DNA from: Bacteroidales bacterium | GTDB taxonomy: Bacteria > Bacteroidota > Bacteroidia > Bacteroidales > Lentimicrobiaceae | Direction of reading: 5' to 3' | Assembly: GCA_022837485.1 (NCBI GenBank) | Contig: JALHHH010000009.1 | Coordinates: forward strand, 1 to 64,000 | Length of the DNA: 64,000 bases | Shown here: in pieces, positions 18,890 to 27,520 of the stretch | Layout: each line of letters opens with the position of its first letter | Numbering within the stretch: position 1 is the stretch's first letter | Made by a program: the position numbers and the translations under genes | The notes under the pieces: generated by a model | The model's database searches: none | Seen by the model: the letters and a program-made list of their open reading frames with translations, nothing else | Told to the model about the DNA's origin: nothing

Positions 18890-20596
18890 ATGGCAGTCCA
18901 CTTCCGAACACAGCCAGGACTGAAAACGGATGCCACATCGCTTCTTTATTATGCGATGATATTGCTGGCCGTATCCATCCCGCTCTCTGAATTTGGCATG
19001 AGTGCCTCTCAGTTTCTGATGCTCGGCTTATGGGCTGCTGAGGGAGCCGACTATTCAGGTGGCAGGCACCTGCGGATGCAGAACGCAATAGCCCGGATTG
19101 GTTATCTGTTCAAAGCAACAGCGGTCAACCTGGCCGGGAAGTTCCGCATGCTTTTCAACAATCCGGCAGCAATGGTGGCCGTTTCTCTTTATTTGCTGCA
19201 TGCCATAGGATTGTTCTACTCCAACGACGTCAATTACGCTCTTAAAGATCTGCGAATCAAGCTTCCATTGATAAGCCTGCCGGTAATTCTTGCCACTACT
19301 CCTGCTTTGGACAGGCAGAGATTTCAACGGCTCATTTACTTTTTCATACTGGCTGTATTTTCCGGAACCCTCGCCAGCATGTACGTATTCTTCACCCGTC
19401 ACGTTAGCGATCCGAGAGAATTAAGCATTTTTATTTCCCATATTCGTTTTAGCCTTACAATCTGTTTTGCCATCTTCGCCATGGTACACCTGCTGTACAA
19501 GCGCGAATACCGCAGCGGTTTTCACAAACTTATACTGGTCGCGGGCATTGTCTGGTTTTTACTGTTTCTTTTTATTCTTGAATCGATTACTGGCATCCTT
19601 ATAATGGCAATCCTGACCTTTATCATGGTTTTATATCTTGGCTTCAGGATAAAGAACAATACACTTAAATACAGCTTGCTAATTCTCAGCATCACCGCTA
19701 CAGTTGCATCTGTGCATTATTTCAGGAGCTTTGTAAGGGATTTTAGTCATGCACCGGCCGTTGATTTCAGCAGCCTCGACCGCTACACCGCTTACGGAAC
19801 GCCATACCTGCACGACACCTGTTCCTACGGCGTTGAAAACGGCAAGTTCGTTGGACTTTACATTTCTCACACCGAGCTCCGCAATGAATGGAACCGGAAG
19901 AGCGAACTGAGTTACGACGGACTCGACAGGAAAGGGCAGCAGCTCAGTCACACCCTTATCCGCTATCTGCATTCCAAAAACCTTCGAAAAGATGCAGAAG
20001 GTGTCCGAAGCCTGAGCGAAAAAGAAATCAGGCACATTGAAAACGGGGTAGCCAGTGCGGTGTATCTCGACAACCTGAATCTGCGTTCACGGTTTGAGCA
20101 GATTGCCATGGGGTATTCCAACTACATCCGGCATGGAGACCCGAATGCCTCGTCGGTAATGCAGCGCATCGAATACTGGAAAACTTCGCTTTACATCGTT
20201 AAACACAACTGGCTTACGGGTGTGGGAACCGGCGATCTGAACGAAGCATTTTCCGCAGCCTATGAAGAACTTGATTCAAAGCTGGAGCCCGATTTCAGGA
20301 AACGTTCTCATAATCAATTTCTTGCAATCTTCATAGCATTCGGAATTTTAGGACTTGCCTGGTTTCTGTTTACGCTAATCTTTCCGCCCTTAAAGCTCGG
20401 GAAATTCACCGACTTTTATTATGTTGTCTTTTTTGTAATAATTATAATGTCGATGCTTACCGAAGATACGCTGGAAACGCAGGCAGGGGTTACATTTTTT
20501 GCCTTTTTCAATGCTCTGTTGCTGTTTAGCCGGCGCAGAACGCCCCTCCACAACACTTACGGAAAGGAAGCGAGTGCCGATCATCCGATAAAATGA
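18890..20596 (+). CDS. O-antigen ligase/polymerase-like membrane protein (Wzy_C family)
   Basis: A 568-residue polytopic membrane protein. It has about ten hydrophobic segments, including ISFRLSLTICFAIFAMVHLL-type helices at about 175-195 and FLLFLFILESITGILIMAIL. A long periplasmic loop of about 150 residues follows (roughly 275-430), then the Wzy_C-like pattern IVKHNWLTGVGTGDLNEAF and SHNQFLAIFIAFGILGLAWF with conserved His and Gln. Such proteins ligate or polymerise surface polysaccharide. The specific substrate is unknown and no other polysaccharide genes are adjacent. It starts 19 bases after the S41 peptidase. Confidence 0.8.
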   Translation: MAVHFRTQPGLKTDATSLLYYAMILLAVSIPLSEFGMSASQFLMLGLWAAEGADYSGGRHLRMQNAIARIGYLFKATAVNLAGKFRMLFNNPAAMVAVSLYLLHAIGLFYSNDVNYALKDLRIKLPLISLPVILATTPALDRQRFQRLIYFFILAVFSGTLASMYVFFTRHVSDPRELSIFISHIRFSLTICFAIFAMVHLLYKREYRSGFHKLILVAGIVWFLLFLFILESITGILIMAILTFIMVLYLGFRIKNNTLKYSLLILSITATVASVHYFRSFVRDFSHAPAVDFSSLDRYTAYGTPYLHDTCSYGVENGKFVGLYISHTELRNEWNRKSELSYDGLDRKGQQLSHTLIRYLHSKNLRKDAEGVRSLSEKEIRHIENGVASAVYLDNLNLRSRFEQIAMGYSNYIRHGDPNASSVMQRIEYWKTSLYIVKHNWLTGVGTGDLNEAFSAAYEELDSKLEPDFRKRSHNQFLAIFIAFGILGLAWFLFTLIFPPLKLGKFTDFYYVVFFVIIIMSMLTEDTLETQAGVTFFAFFNALLLFSRRRTPLHNTYGKEASADHPIK

Positions 20597-20627
20597 CTAT
20601 TTTAGCAGCTGAAACGCATTGCAGTGT

Positions 20628-21113
20628 ATGAAAGAAAAACAGATAATCCTGAATTTTAAGGAATCGGATGACTTTTCGGAGCTGGAACCGGACAACAGGG
20701 ATCTGATTAACCTGGCCCGTGAGGCTGCTTCCAGGGCTTATGCCCCCTATTCCCGATTCAGGGTAGGTGCGGCGCTCCGGCTCGACAATGGCAAGATTAT
20801 TACCGGAAACAATCAGGAAAACGCCGCTTACCCCTCCGGACTTTGTGCTGAGCGCGTTGCCCTTTTTGCGGCTTCTTCGCAGTATCCGGGTGCAAAAGTT
20901 GAAATAATAGCCATCGCCGTTGATACCGACAACCACAGCGTGATTCAGCCTGCTTCGCCCTGCGGTGCCTGCCGCCAGGTTATGGCTGAAACCGAACACA
21001 GGCAAGGTAAACCCATACGGGTTATATTTACCGGAGAAACCGGGCGATCGGTAACCGTCGACGGTATGAAGAATCTGCTTCCCGCTTCCTTTACTTCCAA
21101 TAACCTGAAATAA
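20628..21113 (+). CDS. cdd: Cytidine deaminase
   Basis: Deaminates cytidine and deoxycytidine to uridine forms (pyrimidine salvage, cytoplasm). The 161-residue protein is the homotetrameric type, with YSRFRVGAALRLDNGKI, the catalytic AENAAYPSGLCAERVAL-like segment NQENAAYPSGLCAERVALFA (zinc Cys and catalytic Glu) and the second zinc motif CGACRQVMAE. The start at 20628 (MKEKQIILNF) is preferred over an ATG nine bases upstream. It is 31 bases after the O-antigen ligase-like gene. Confidence 0.95.
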   Translation: MKEKQIILNFKESDDFSELEPDNRDLINLAREAASRAYAPYSRFRVGAALRLDNGKIITGNNQENAAYPSGLCAERVALFAASSQYPGAKVEIIAIAVDTDNHSVIQPASPCGACRQVMAETEHRQGKPIRVIFTGETGRSVTVDGMKNLLPASFTSNNLK

Positions 21114-21275
21114 ACCTTTTACGCCCCACATTGTTAAGGTTGCTGGAAAATCCAGACACCCATTTCCTGTTATGAAGCGAATACGACGGCCGGCAAAGGC
21201 ATATGTAAAAAAATCGCAGTCTGCAGTAACCGGCCTTTAAGCCTCAGATACGTAAAACATCAAATTTAGTTCCGG

Positions 21276-22142
21276 ATGAAAAAATATGCTATTTTTCTGA
21301 TTCTCATCATTATCACGACGGCAATGAAAAGCGACCTACCGGCTTATCGCATTTACAATACGAAAGGAAAGAACTCCGATTTCGGTAAGATGCTTAAAGA
21401 GGCTGCTTCTGCGGATGTGGTTTTATTTGGCGAATTACACAACAACCCCATCAGCCACTGGTTGCAGCTTGAACTGACTAAAGCTCTGTACGATACTAAA
21501 AAGGAACAACTGGTCATGGGAGCAGAGATGTTCGAATCCGACAATGCTCTGATAATGAGTGAGTATCTCACAAAAAAAGTGAACGACCGAAATTTTGAAT
21601 CGGAAGCCAGGCTGTGGCCCAACTATAAAACCGATTACAAGCCCTTGTTAACGTTTGCCCGAGATAATGGCATTCCGTTTATTGCAACCAACATACCCCG
21701 CAGATATGCAGCACTGGTAAACAGGGAAGGATTTGACGGTCTGATGCTGCTGGATGAAGAAGCCAGGCGTTACATTGCACCTCTTCCAGTGGCCTACGAT
21801 CCGGAATTACCGGGATACAGGGGGATGATTGAAATGATGGGCGGAGCCGGTGGACATGTAAACGAAAACCTTCCCAGGGCGCAGGCAATCAAGGATGCCA
21901 CCATGGCACATTTCATCCTGAAAAACCTGAAAAAGGGTCAGACTTTTCTGCACTTCCACGGCACTTACCACTCCGATAACTACGAAGGCATCGCATGGTA
22001 CCTGAAACAGTACGATCCGGGATTGAAGATTCTGACTATCAATACTTCCGAACAGGCCGCTGCCGACAGTCTTGAAGAGGGAAACAAAGGGAAAGCCGAT
22101 TTCATCATCGTTGTTCCTGAAACGATGACCAAAACGCACTAA
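21276..22142 (+). CDS. ChaN-like (TIKI superfamily) secreted protein
   Basis: A 288-residue protein with an N-terminal hydrophobic segment (MKKYAIFLILIIITTAM), so exported or membrane-anchored. It matches the ChaN haem-binding/TIKI fold: VVLFGELHNNPISHWLQLEL near residue 48, MGAEMFESDN near 82, and FLHFHGTYHSDNYEGIAWYL near 228, which carry the conserved Glu/His residues. Family members bind haem or resemble metalloproteases; the actual role here is not known. It is 162 bases after cdd. An imperfect hairpin with GGCCGG/CCGGCC arms lies in that gap. Confidence 0.8.
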   Translation: MKKYAIFLILIIITTAMKSDLPAYRIYNTKGKNSDFGKMLKEAASADVVLFGELHNNPISHWLQLELTKALYDTKKEQLVMGAEMFESDNALIMSEYLTKKVNDRNFESEARLWPNYKTDYKPLLTFARDNGIPFIATNIPRRYAALVNREGFDGLMLLDEEARRYIAPLPVAYDPELPGYRGMIEMMGGAGGHVNENLPRAQAIKDATMAHFILKNLKKGQTFLHFHGTYHSDNYEGIAWYLKQYDPGLKILTINTSEQAAADSLEEGNKGKADFIIVVPETMTKTH

Positions 22143-22179
22143 CAAAGTTCTGCAAGCCGGCAGGCTGAGTGATTGCGTA

Positions 22180-22578
22180 TCAGGTGACGAAGGTATAGTT
22201 GAGGTTTACCACGAAGTTCCAGATGGTAACCACGCCTATGGCAAAAAGTTTTGCAAAGTAAAAATTGAATTTTGCCCGCGAAACCAGCAGCCACAGTACC
22301 AATGTATTTATCAGCAGTCCGATCAGGGAAATAAACAGAAATCGTCCGTATTCGATGGCTATTTCTGGATTATTGCTGTGAAAGGTCCAGATTCTGTTGA
22401 AGTAATAATTGCTGCTTGCCGCGATGGTAAATCCCACGGCGTTTGCAATGTATTTCTGAATCTTAAGCCATTCCTTGCAGATGTATGTAAATCCAAAGTC
22501 AACAATCACTCCTGAAAAACCAACCACTCCGAATTTTACAAACTTGAAGGCAACATCTCTGGTAAAGAGATCGACCAT
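22180..22578 (-). CDS. GtrA-family membrane protein
   Basis: A 132-residue protein with four hydrophobic segments (FVKFGVVGFSGVIVDFGFTY; IANAVGFTIAASSNYYFNRI; FLFISLIGLLINTLVLWLLV; LFAIGVVTIWNFVVNLNYTF) and the GtrA-typical SNYYFNRIWTF. Family members are linked to transfer of lipid-linked sugars across the inner membrane. It is encoded 33 bases downstream of the M28 peptidase on the same strand. No glycosyltransferase partner is adjacent. Confidence 0.88.
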   Translation of the reverse strand: MVDLFTRDVAFKFVKFGVVGFSGVIVDFGFTYICKEWLKIQKYIANAVGFTIAASSNYYFNRIWTFHSNNPEIAIEYGRFLFISLIGLLINTLVLWLLVSRAKFNFYFAKLFAIGVVTIWNFVVNLNYTFVT

Positions 22579-22611
22579 ATTTCAGTATTTTAAGTTATCC
22601 CGATCCATGCT

Positions 22612-24405
22612 TCAGAGCTGCACGATAAGGATTTTGTGTTTTCCGTTCCGTATTACTTCAATATTCACGGTTTCGCCCGGTTTCAATTTACCCATGCGTC
22701 CCATATAATCGTACACGTTGTTAACGGTCATACCGTTGATGGCAACGATGATATCGCCTTTTGCCATACCTGCGCGGGCAGCGGGGCCCTGATTCCTGAC
22801 GCCTTCCACTTTCATTCCCCCGCTCGTTTCTGCGCCGGATACATCGGGCATAATACCCAGTGTTACTTTAAGGTTTCGGCCGTAGTGGCCGACCTGCTGC
22901 CTTGAACCCGACTCGGTAAACAGTGGAGCTGACGGCAGAAGGGATATGCCGGAGGCCAGGGATTCAACAAACGACGTTACTGTTGCCTGTCCGGTATAAT
23001 TGATACGGTCGGGTAAATCAAAGGGTGTATGGTAGTCGCCGTGGGCACCGGTAGAGAAAAACAGCACGGGTATTCCTTCCCCGTAGAATGCCGCGTGATC
23101 CGAAGGGCCAAAGCCGTCGGGCGACTTCCCGATTTCGAAGGGTCGGCCCGCAGCGGTGGCATCAATAATGGAATCTGCGACCGTAAAGGTACCCGTTCCG
23201 GAGATGGTGACCCTGGGATCGTCTGTGCTGAGACGTCCGACCATATCCATATTCAGCATAGCCTTGACGGAAGAAAGAGGCACCGGTGAATTCGCAACGA
23301 ACCAGCGTGCTCCAAGCAATCCCATTTCCTCGGCACCAAAGGCAACGAAAAGCATGCTGCGGCCTGCGCGTTCCGGTCGGGCTGCAAACGAACGAGCGAG
23401 TTCGATCAGAGATGCAACTCCGGATGCGTTATCGTCGGCTCCAGCGTGAACAGCAACGGTATCGGGCAAGCGACTGCCCGAACCAAAGCCTCCCATACCA
23501 AGATGGTCGTAATGCGCTCCGATAACGACAAACTCACCGGCAAGTGCGGGATCGCTGCCCTTAAGCATGGCCACAACGTTTCGGCTGACGGCTTTCTCGC
23601 GAATCACATCGGTAGTTGCAATCAGGAATGTGCCAGGATCAAATGAAGCAGGCTTTTTAACCGAAATCATAAGTTTTTCGAGCGAATCGACGGCCGTAAC
23701 CTGCTGCCGGAGCAACAGGGCAGCCAGCTTACGGGTAATGCTTACAACCGGCAGTCCGGCATCGGAAACCGATTTATCAAAAGAAATGTCGACGGTTTGA
23801 TCGGCCCGGTCGATGGATGAGGGGGTAACCAACAACAGACCTGCGGCACCACGGTCTTTTACTGCAAGAGCCTTTGCCCTGTCGGCAGCCATTGGAATAA
23901 ATGCGCTGGTGGAATTATCGGGTTCAGGATCTCCCCGCAAAGCAATTACCCATTTATCCTTAACATCAATTCCCTGAAAATCGTCCCAGTGAAGATCGCC
24001 GCTGGTTCCGGAGATTCCAAAACCGGCAAAGATTACAGGGGCATTAACCGTTGCAGATGATGAAAAGGAAAATGGCTGAAAATCAGTACCGGCGTTATAG
24101 GAAATCCGATTGAATTCCAGAGTGTTCTTCTCTCCTGCCCTCACGTCGGAAACAAGACTGAAGTACTGAAAGCCGTTTGATTCCAGAAGCTGAAGGCCGG
24201 TCTGCTGAAACTGATCCCTGATATATATGGCTGCAAGACTGTCTCCGGTTGTACCTGATTTTCTCCCCTCAAGCTCCGGAGAAGCGAGGTAGTGGATGTG
24301 ACGACTTAACCGGCCGGACTCGAATTGAAATGCCTGACCATACGAAACAATAGTAACGAATAAGAGTGCGGTTGAGAAAATGACACGGGTGAAAATGGTA
24401 TTCAT
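22612..24405 (-). CDS. Secreted M28-family zinc aminopeptidase with PA and PDZ domains
   Basis: A 597-residue exported metallopeptidase. The signal peptide is FTRVIFSTALLFVTIVSYGQ. A PA (protease-associated) domain covers about 110-230. The M28 catalytic domain carries the zinc ligands GAHYDHLGMG, HAGADDNASG, AFGAEEMGLLG, NMDMVGRL and PSDHAAF. A C-terminal PDZ domain is at about 510-597 (GPAARAGMAKGDIIVAINGM). It likely trims extracellular or periplasmic peptides. The frame is open 18 codons upstream; the ATG at 24403-24405 is chosen because it starts the signal peptide. GtrA follows. Confidence 0.92.
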   Translation of the reverse strand: MNTIFTRVIFSTALLFVTIVSYGQAFQFESGRLSRHIHYLASPELEGRKSGTTGDSLAAIYIRDQFQQTGLQLLESNGFQYFSLVSDVRAGEKNTLEFNRISYNAGTDFQPFSFSSSATVNAPVIFAGFGISGTSGDLHWDDFQGIDVKDKWVIALRGDPEPDNSTSAFIPMAADRAKALAVKDRGAAGLLLVTPSSIDRADQTVDISFDKSVSDAGLPVVSITRKLAALLLRQQVTAVDSLEKLMISVKKPASFDPGTFLIATTDVIREKAVSRNVVAMLKGSDPALAGEFVVIGAHYDHLGMGGFGSGSRLPDTVAVHAGADDNASGVASLIELARSFAARPERAGRSMLFVAFGAEEMGLLGARWFVANSPVPLSSVKAMLNMDMVGRLSTDDPRVTISGTGTFTVADSIIDATAAGRPFEIGKSPDGFGPSDHAAFYGEGIPVLFFSTGAHGDYHTPFDLPDRINYTGQATVTSFVESLASGISLLPSAPLFTESGSRQQVGHYGRNLKVTLGIMPDVSGAETSGGMKVEGVRNQGPAARAGMAKGDIIVAINGMTVNNVYDYMGRMGKLKPGETVNIEVIRNGKHKILIVQL

Positions 24406-24535
24406 GGTTGCAGTTTTAACGTTTATTATTCGGGAAGGGACAGATTTTCGATGGCCCATTTTCCAGTACAGGTATCGTAAAAATCACGGATACCGGCAAC
24501 AGTTTGCTGGCAGCGTTCAGTTGCTGCGAAGAATG

Positions 24536-24543
24536 CAAAAATA
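24536..24543 (-). promoter_or_regulatory. Possible -7 box for the M28 peptidase gene
   Basis: TATTTTTG on the minus strand matches TAnnTTTG, 130 bases upstream of the chosen ATG. It has no good -33 partner, and the T-rich context makes a chance match likely. Confidence 0.3.
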
Positions 24544-24606
24544 AAAAAAAAGGGCTCCGGCCAGACATTGAGCACTAACAATGCAGAGCGTGAGCTGTAA
24601 AGCGAA

Positions 24607-24626
24607 GAGCCGGGCAATCCCGGCTC
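24607..24626 (-). terminator. Stem-loop downstream of the flavodoxin gene
   Basis: A perfect 8-bp stem GAGCCGGG/CCCGGCTC with a 4-base loop. On the minus strand it is followed by TTCGCTTT, a weak T-run. A second hairpin (TGCCCTG/CAGGGCA, 24650-24674) lies between it and the flavodoxin stop. Confidence 0.55.
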
Positions 24627-24685
24627 ATCTGTGTACTTCGTTCGGACAATGCCCTGAAAAATTAAAACAGGGCAAGGGCATGCAA

Positions 24686-25198
24686 TTAGTTAAGCTGAAA
24701 TTCTTTCCTAAGCTGTCCTACCCATTTCGAGATCCGCTCTTCGGTAAGTTCGGGCTGCGAGTCTTCATCGAGTGCGAGGCCCACAAACCTGCCATCTTTT
24801 TCTGCGGTTGAGAAATAATAGGAATACCCCTTGGTTGGCCAGAAGCCTACAACGTTATCCTTAAACGGTAAACGGCAGAAAACGGTACCCATACCGTCAA
24901 CAAAACTTTCAGGGTATTCAACCTGATCACCAAGGCCAAAAATGGCGATCTTTTTATCCTCGATCCTGGCTTCAACCAGCTCGTCGATGAAACGTTCCCA
25001 GTCCTGATGCATTTCACCGATACCCCAGGCAGAGGTGCCGAGAATCAGGTAATCGTATTTTTCGAGGTCTTCGCGGGTAGCTGAACTCACATTATGATAC
25101 TCCACCATGCCGGCTCCGAACTTGGTACCGATAACATGTGCAGCCTTGTATGTACTCCCCTTGGGGCTGCCTCCAAAGAAAATTCCAATTTTTCCCAT
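24686..25198 (-). CDS. fldA: Flavodoxin, long-chain, with a variant phosphate-binding loop
   Basis: An FMN-binding electron carrier of 170 residues. The 60s loop (GTSAWGIGEMHQDWERF, about 54-70) and the 90s loop (FGLGDQVEYPESFVDGMG) match FldA-type flavodoxins, as do the length and the end of the protein. The N-terminal phosphate loop is unusual: it reads FFGGSPKGSTYKAA where typical members have a T-x-T-G-N-T pattern, so it is longer and contains Pro-Lys. A strong promoter precedes it. The protein may accept electrons from pyruvate:ferredoxin oxidoreductase or similar enzymes, which are not in the window. Confidence 0.88.
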   Translation of the reverse strand: MGKIGIFFGGSPKGSTYKAAHVIGTKFGAGMVEYHNVSSATREDLEKYDYLILGTSAWGIGEMHQDWERFIDELVEARIEDKKIAIFGLGDQVEYPESFVDGMGTVFCRLPFKDNVVGFWPTKGYSYYFSTAEKDGRFVGLALDEDSQPELTEERISKWVGQLRKEFQLN

Positions 25199-25237
25199 AG
25201 TTCTCCTTGTCTTCTTGAGGAAATTTTAAAGCGGGCG

Positions 25238-25268
25238 CAAATATAATCCCGAAACGCCCTGAAAGCAA
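25238..25268 (-). promoter_or_regulatory. Strong Bacteroidota promoter of the flavodoxin gene
   Basis: TATATTTG (25238-25245, minus strand) with TTG at 25266-25268, spacer 20 bases, matching the TTG-N19-21-TAnnTTTG consensus. The start codon is 39 bases downstream of the box. Confidence 0.75.
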
Positions 25269-25655
25269 GTCGGGAATTCGCAAAAAATAAAATTAGTCAA
25301 ACTGACAATCAATGGTTTACGTATTTATTTCAATACTCATAGATCATTAAATCAGTCAGTTAGCAACACTTAAACCTGTGAGACAGCGATTTGTTCATTC
25401 TTTATTAAAAACTTGACTCCGGAAATCATTAAAACACTGTAATTCAACTCCATAAAGAGAAATACACAGGCCTTGAACATCACATTAAAAAAACATTAAA
25501 ATTCCAACTCCTTGCAATTATATCGGGAAAGAAATTTTTAGTGCCGGTGAATCCTCTAATTGCAGAAAACGGCGGTAAACACCGGACCAGGGAAAAAGTG
25601 TTAAGTGTTATAAAACCCTGCAGGAAACATTTCCCGGTCAATGTCATTCGCCGGC
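25269..25655. other. AT-rich intergenic stretch without recognised genes
   Basis: This lies between the divergent flavodoxin and thioredoxin-pan promoters. It is visibly richer in A and T than the surrounding genes. No open frame with recognisable content, tRNA or repeat array was seen. Confidence 0.5.
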
Positions 25656-25688
25656 TTGCTGCTTTTCGGGCAACCTTTATTACTTTTG
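25656..25688 (+). promoter_or_regulatory. Promoter of the thioredoxin-like/pan operon
   Basis: TACTTTTG at 25681-25688 matches TAnnTTTG; TTG at 25656-25658 gives a spacer of 22 bases. The first ATG of the operon is at 25742. Confidence 0.6.
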
Positions 25689-25741
25689 CAGACTTTCCGT
25701 AACGACGGACGTCGGAAATAAGAAATAAACACACTGCAATC

Positions 25742-26287
25742 ATGAGAACAATTATTTTCCTCCTGGCGTTTATATACATACCAATAACGGAGCTTATGGC
25801 TCAGGACGAGAACAAAATAATTACTGATCCGGTTAAGGGGACGGATATGCTGATAGGCACAGTTAGTCGTGAAGGCCTTGAAACGCTGGGCGACTGGTTT
25901 GCCAATGAGTACCGGGATTATCAGGCAGACCCGGACGTTATCGAACGCTTGAAAATGCACTGCGAATCGTATCCATACATTTTCATCGTTCTGGGCACCT
26001 GGTGCGGCGACAGTCGTGAGCAGGTGCCGAGGTTTTTTAGAATTCTTGATCTGCTGGAGTATCCGGAGTCGAACGTTTTCATGGTAGCCGTTGACCGGGA
26101 AAAGAAAGCCGGAGAATTTTGTATCGGCGACTTTGGCATCGGCCTTGTCCCAACCTTTATTTTTTCACAGCAGGGAGAAGAAACCGGAAGGATTATCGAG
26201 ACGCCGGTAGTGTCGCTTGAGCAGGACTTTCTCGACATACTCAACGGCCGTTCCCTTGCACCGGAAATTCATACCGGTGACCACTAA
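25742..26287 (+). CDS. Exported thioredoxin-fold protein with a CGDS site
   Basis: A 181-residue protein with a signal peptide (MRTIIFLLAFIYIPITELMA). The thioredoxin-like fold is suggested by YIFIVLGTWCGDSREQVPRF (about 79-98) and a cis-Pro region GIGLVPTFIFS (about 136-146). The active site is C-G-D-S rather than C-x-x-C, so only one cysteine is present and normal disulfide chemistry is unlikely. It heads an operon with panC (16 bases downstream), panD, a flippase-like gene, rfaE2 and radA. The link to pantothenate synthesis is unclear. Confidence 0.72.
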   Translation: MRTIIFLLAFIYIPITELMAQDENKIITDPVKGTDMLIGTVSREGLETLGDWFANEYRDYQADPDVIERLKMHCESYPYIFIVLGTWCGDSREQVPRFFRILDLLEYPESNVFMVAVDREKKAGEFCIGDFGIGLVPTFIFSQQGEETGRIIETPVVSLEQDFLDILNGRSLAPEIHTGDH

Positions 26288-26303
26288 TTTCAAAAAAATC
26301 AGG

Positions 26304-27143
26304 ATGATTACTTTTAAAAAGATCGATGCCACGCATGCATATGCCGGGATGGCCAGAATTCAGGGCAGCAGTATTGGTTTTGTCCCTACCATGGGAGCTT
26401 TACACGACGGGCATTTATCGCTGGTACGAAGGGCAAAGGAAGAGAACGACCTTGTTATCGTCAGCATCTTCGTAAATCCCATACAATTTAACAACGCCGG
26501 GGATCTGGAAAAATATCCCAGAAACCTTGACAGGGATATTGTCTTGCTGGAGAGCGCAGGCTGCGATGTGGTTTTTGCTCCGGATGCTGCAGAAATGTAT
26601 CCAGAACCCATTGAAAAGCATTACGATTTCGGCGGTCTGGAAACCGTAATGGAAGGTGCTTTCAGGCCTGGGCATTTCAACGGGGTCGCTATTGTGGTGG
26701 ATAAGCTTTTCCGTATTACCCTTCCTCACCGTGCTTATTTCGGAGAGAAGGACTATCAGCAGCTGGCGATTATCCAGGCTCTTGTTAAACAGGAAAAACT
26801 GGATGTGGAGATAGTACCCTGCCCCATCCGCCGCGAGCACGACGGCCTAGCCATGAGTTCGCGCAACGAACGGCTTACCGAACAAATGCGGGCTGCAGCA
26901 CCTGCAATATACCAGTGGCTTCTGCACGCACGCGCTATGGCCGCCAGTCACACAGCCGGTGAAATTGAAAAAATGGTAATTGCCGAAACCCAAAAAAACC
27001 CTTTGCTGCGCCTGGAATACTTTACCATTGCCAACGAAGAAACCCTGCAGGCTGTAACCGGCAGAATTTCACCCGGCGACCGTGCATTTATTGCCGTTTT
27101 TGCCGGCGATATCCGTCTGATTGACAACCTAAAACTAATTTAA
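26304..27143 (+). CDS. panC: Pantothenate synthetase (pantoate-beta-alanine ligase)
   Basis: Joins pantoate and beta-alanine with ATP to give pantothenate. The 279-residue protein has the adenylyltransferase motif PTMGALHDGHLSLVRRA (HxGH type, about 27-43), VSIFVNPIQFN and the KMSKS-like MSSRNERL. The frame is open 29 codons upstream into the thioredoxin-like gene; ATG 26304 (MITFKKIDATHAY) is the family-like start. panD follows with 15 bases between stop and start, and its own -7 box overlaps the gap. Confidence 0.96.
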   Translation: MITFKKIDATHAYAGMARIQGSSIGFVPTMGALHDGHLSLVRRAKEENDLVIVSIFVNPIQFNNAGDLEKYPRNLDRDIVLLESAGCDVVFAPDAAEMYPEPIEKHYDFGGLETVMEGAFRPGHFNGVAIVVDKLFRITLPHRAYFGEKDYQQLAIIQALVKQEKLDVEIVPCPIRREHDGLAMSSRNERLTEQMRAAAPAIYQWLLHARAMAASHTAGEIEKMVIAETQKNPLLRLEYFTIANEETLQAVTGRISPGDRAFIAVFAGDIRLIDNLKLI

Positions 27144-27144
27144 G

Positions 27145-27152
27145 TATCTTTG
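27145..27152 (+). promoter_or_regulatory. -7 box in the panC-panD gap
   Basis: TATCTTTG, a full TAnnTTTG match, ends six bases before the panD ATG and starts two bases after the panC stop. It could give a leaderless panD transcript in addition to operon read-through. Confidence 0.5.
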
Positions 27153-27158
27153 CGCGCC

Positions 27159-27515
27159 ATGACAATCGAGATTCTTAAATCAAAAATCCACCGGGCTACC
27201 ATTACCGAAGCCAACCTTCACTACATCGGGAGCATCGGAATTGACGAAGACCTGATGGATGCCGCCAATCTGGTGGAATTTGAAAAGGTACAGGTGCTGA
27301 ACATCAACAATGGTGAACGGCTTGAAACCTATGTTATAAAAGGAGAGAGGGGCAGCGGAATGATTACTCTCAACGGTGCTGCCGCCCGAAAAGCCGTTGC
27401 CGGAGACCTTATCATCGTAGCTGCATTCGCACAGATGACGCCCGAAGAGGCAAAGAGTTTCAAACCGGCGATTGTATTCCCCGATAACAGAAACCGACTT
27501 GTTAACCATCCCTGA
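27159..27515 (+). CDS. panD: Aspartate 1-decarboxylase
   Basis: Makes beta-alanine from aspartate, the second substrate of PanC. The 118-residue pro-enzyme contains the self-cleavage site in [10 protein letters not shown] (the Gly-Ser bond, with Ser giving the pyruvoyl group), and the motifs [10 protein letters not shown] and [11 protein letters not shown]. The length matches the family. The ATG at 27159 ([15 protein letters not shown]) is preferred over one nine bases upstream, which lies inside the -7 box region. Confidence 0.96.
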   Translation: MTIEILKSKIHRATITEANLHYIGSIGIDEDLMDAANLVEFEKVQVLNINNGERLETYVIKGERGSGMITLNGAAARKAVAGDLIIVAAFAQMTPEEAKSFKPAIVFPDNRNRLVNHP

Positions 27516-27520
27516 GCATT

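Noticed and set aside
21188..21238. GGCCGG/CCGGCC stem between cdd and the ChaN-like gene considered as a terminator
   Set aside because: Short arms with a 36-base loop and only three T residues after it; too weak to call.
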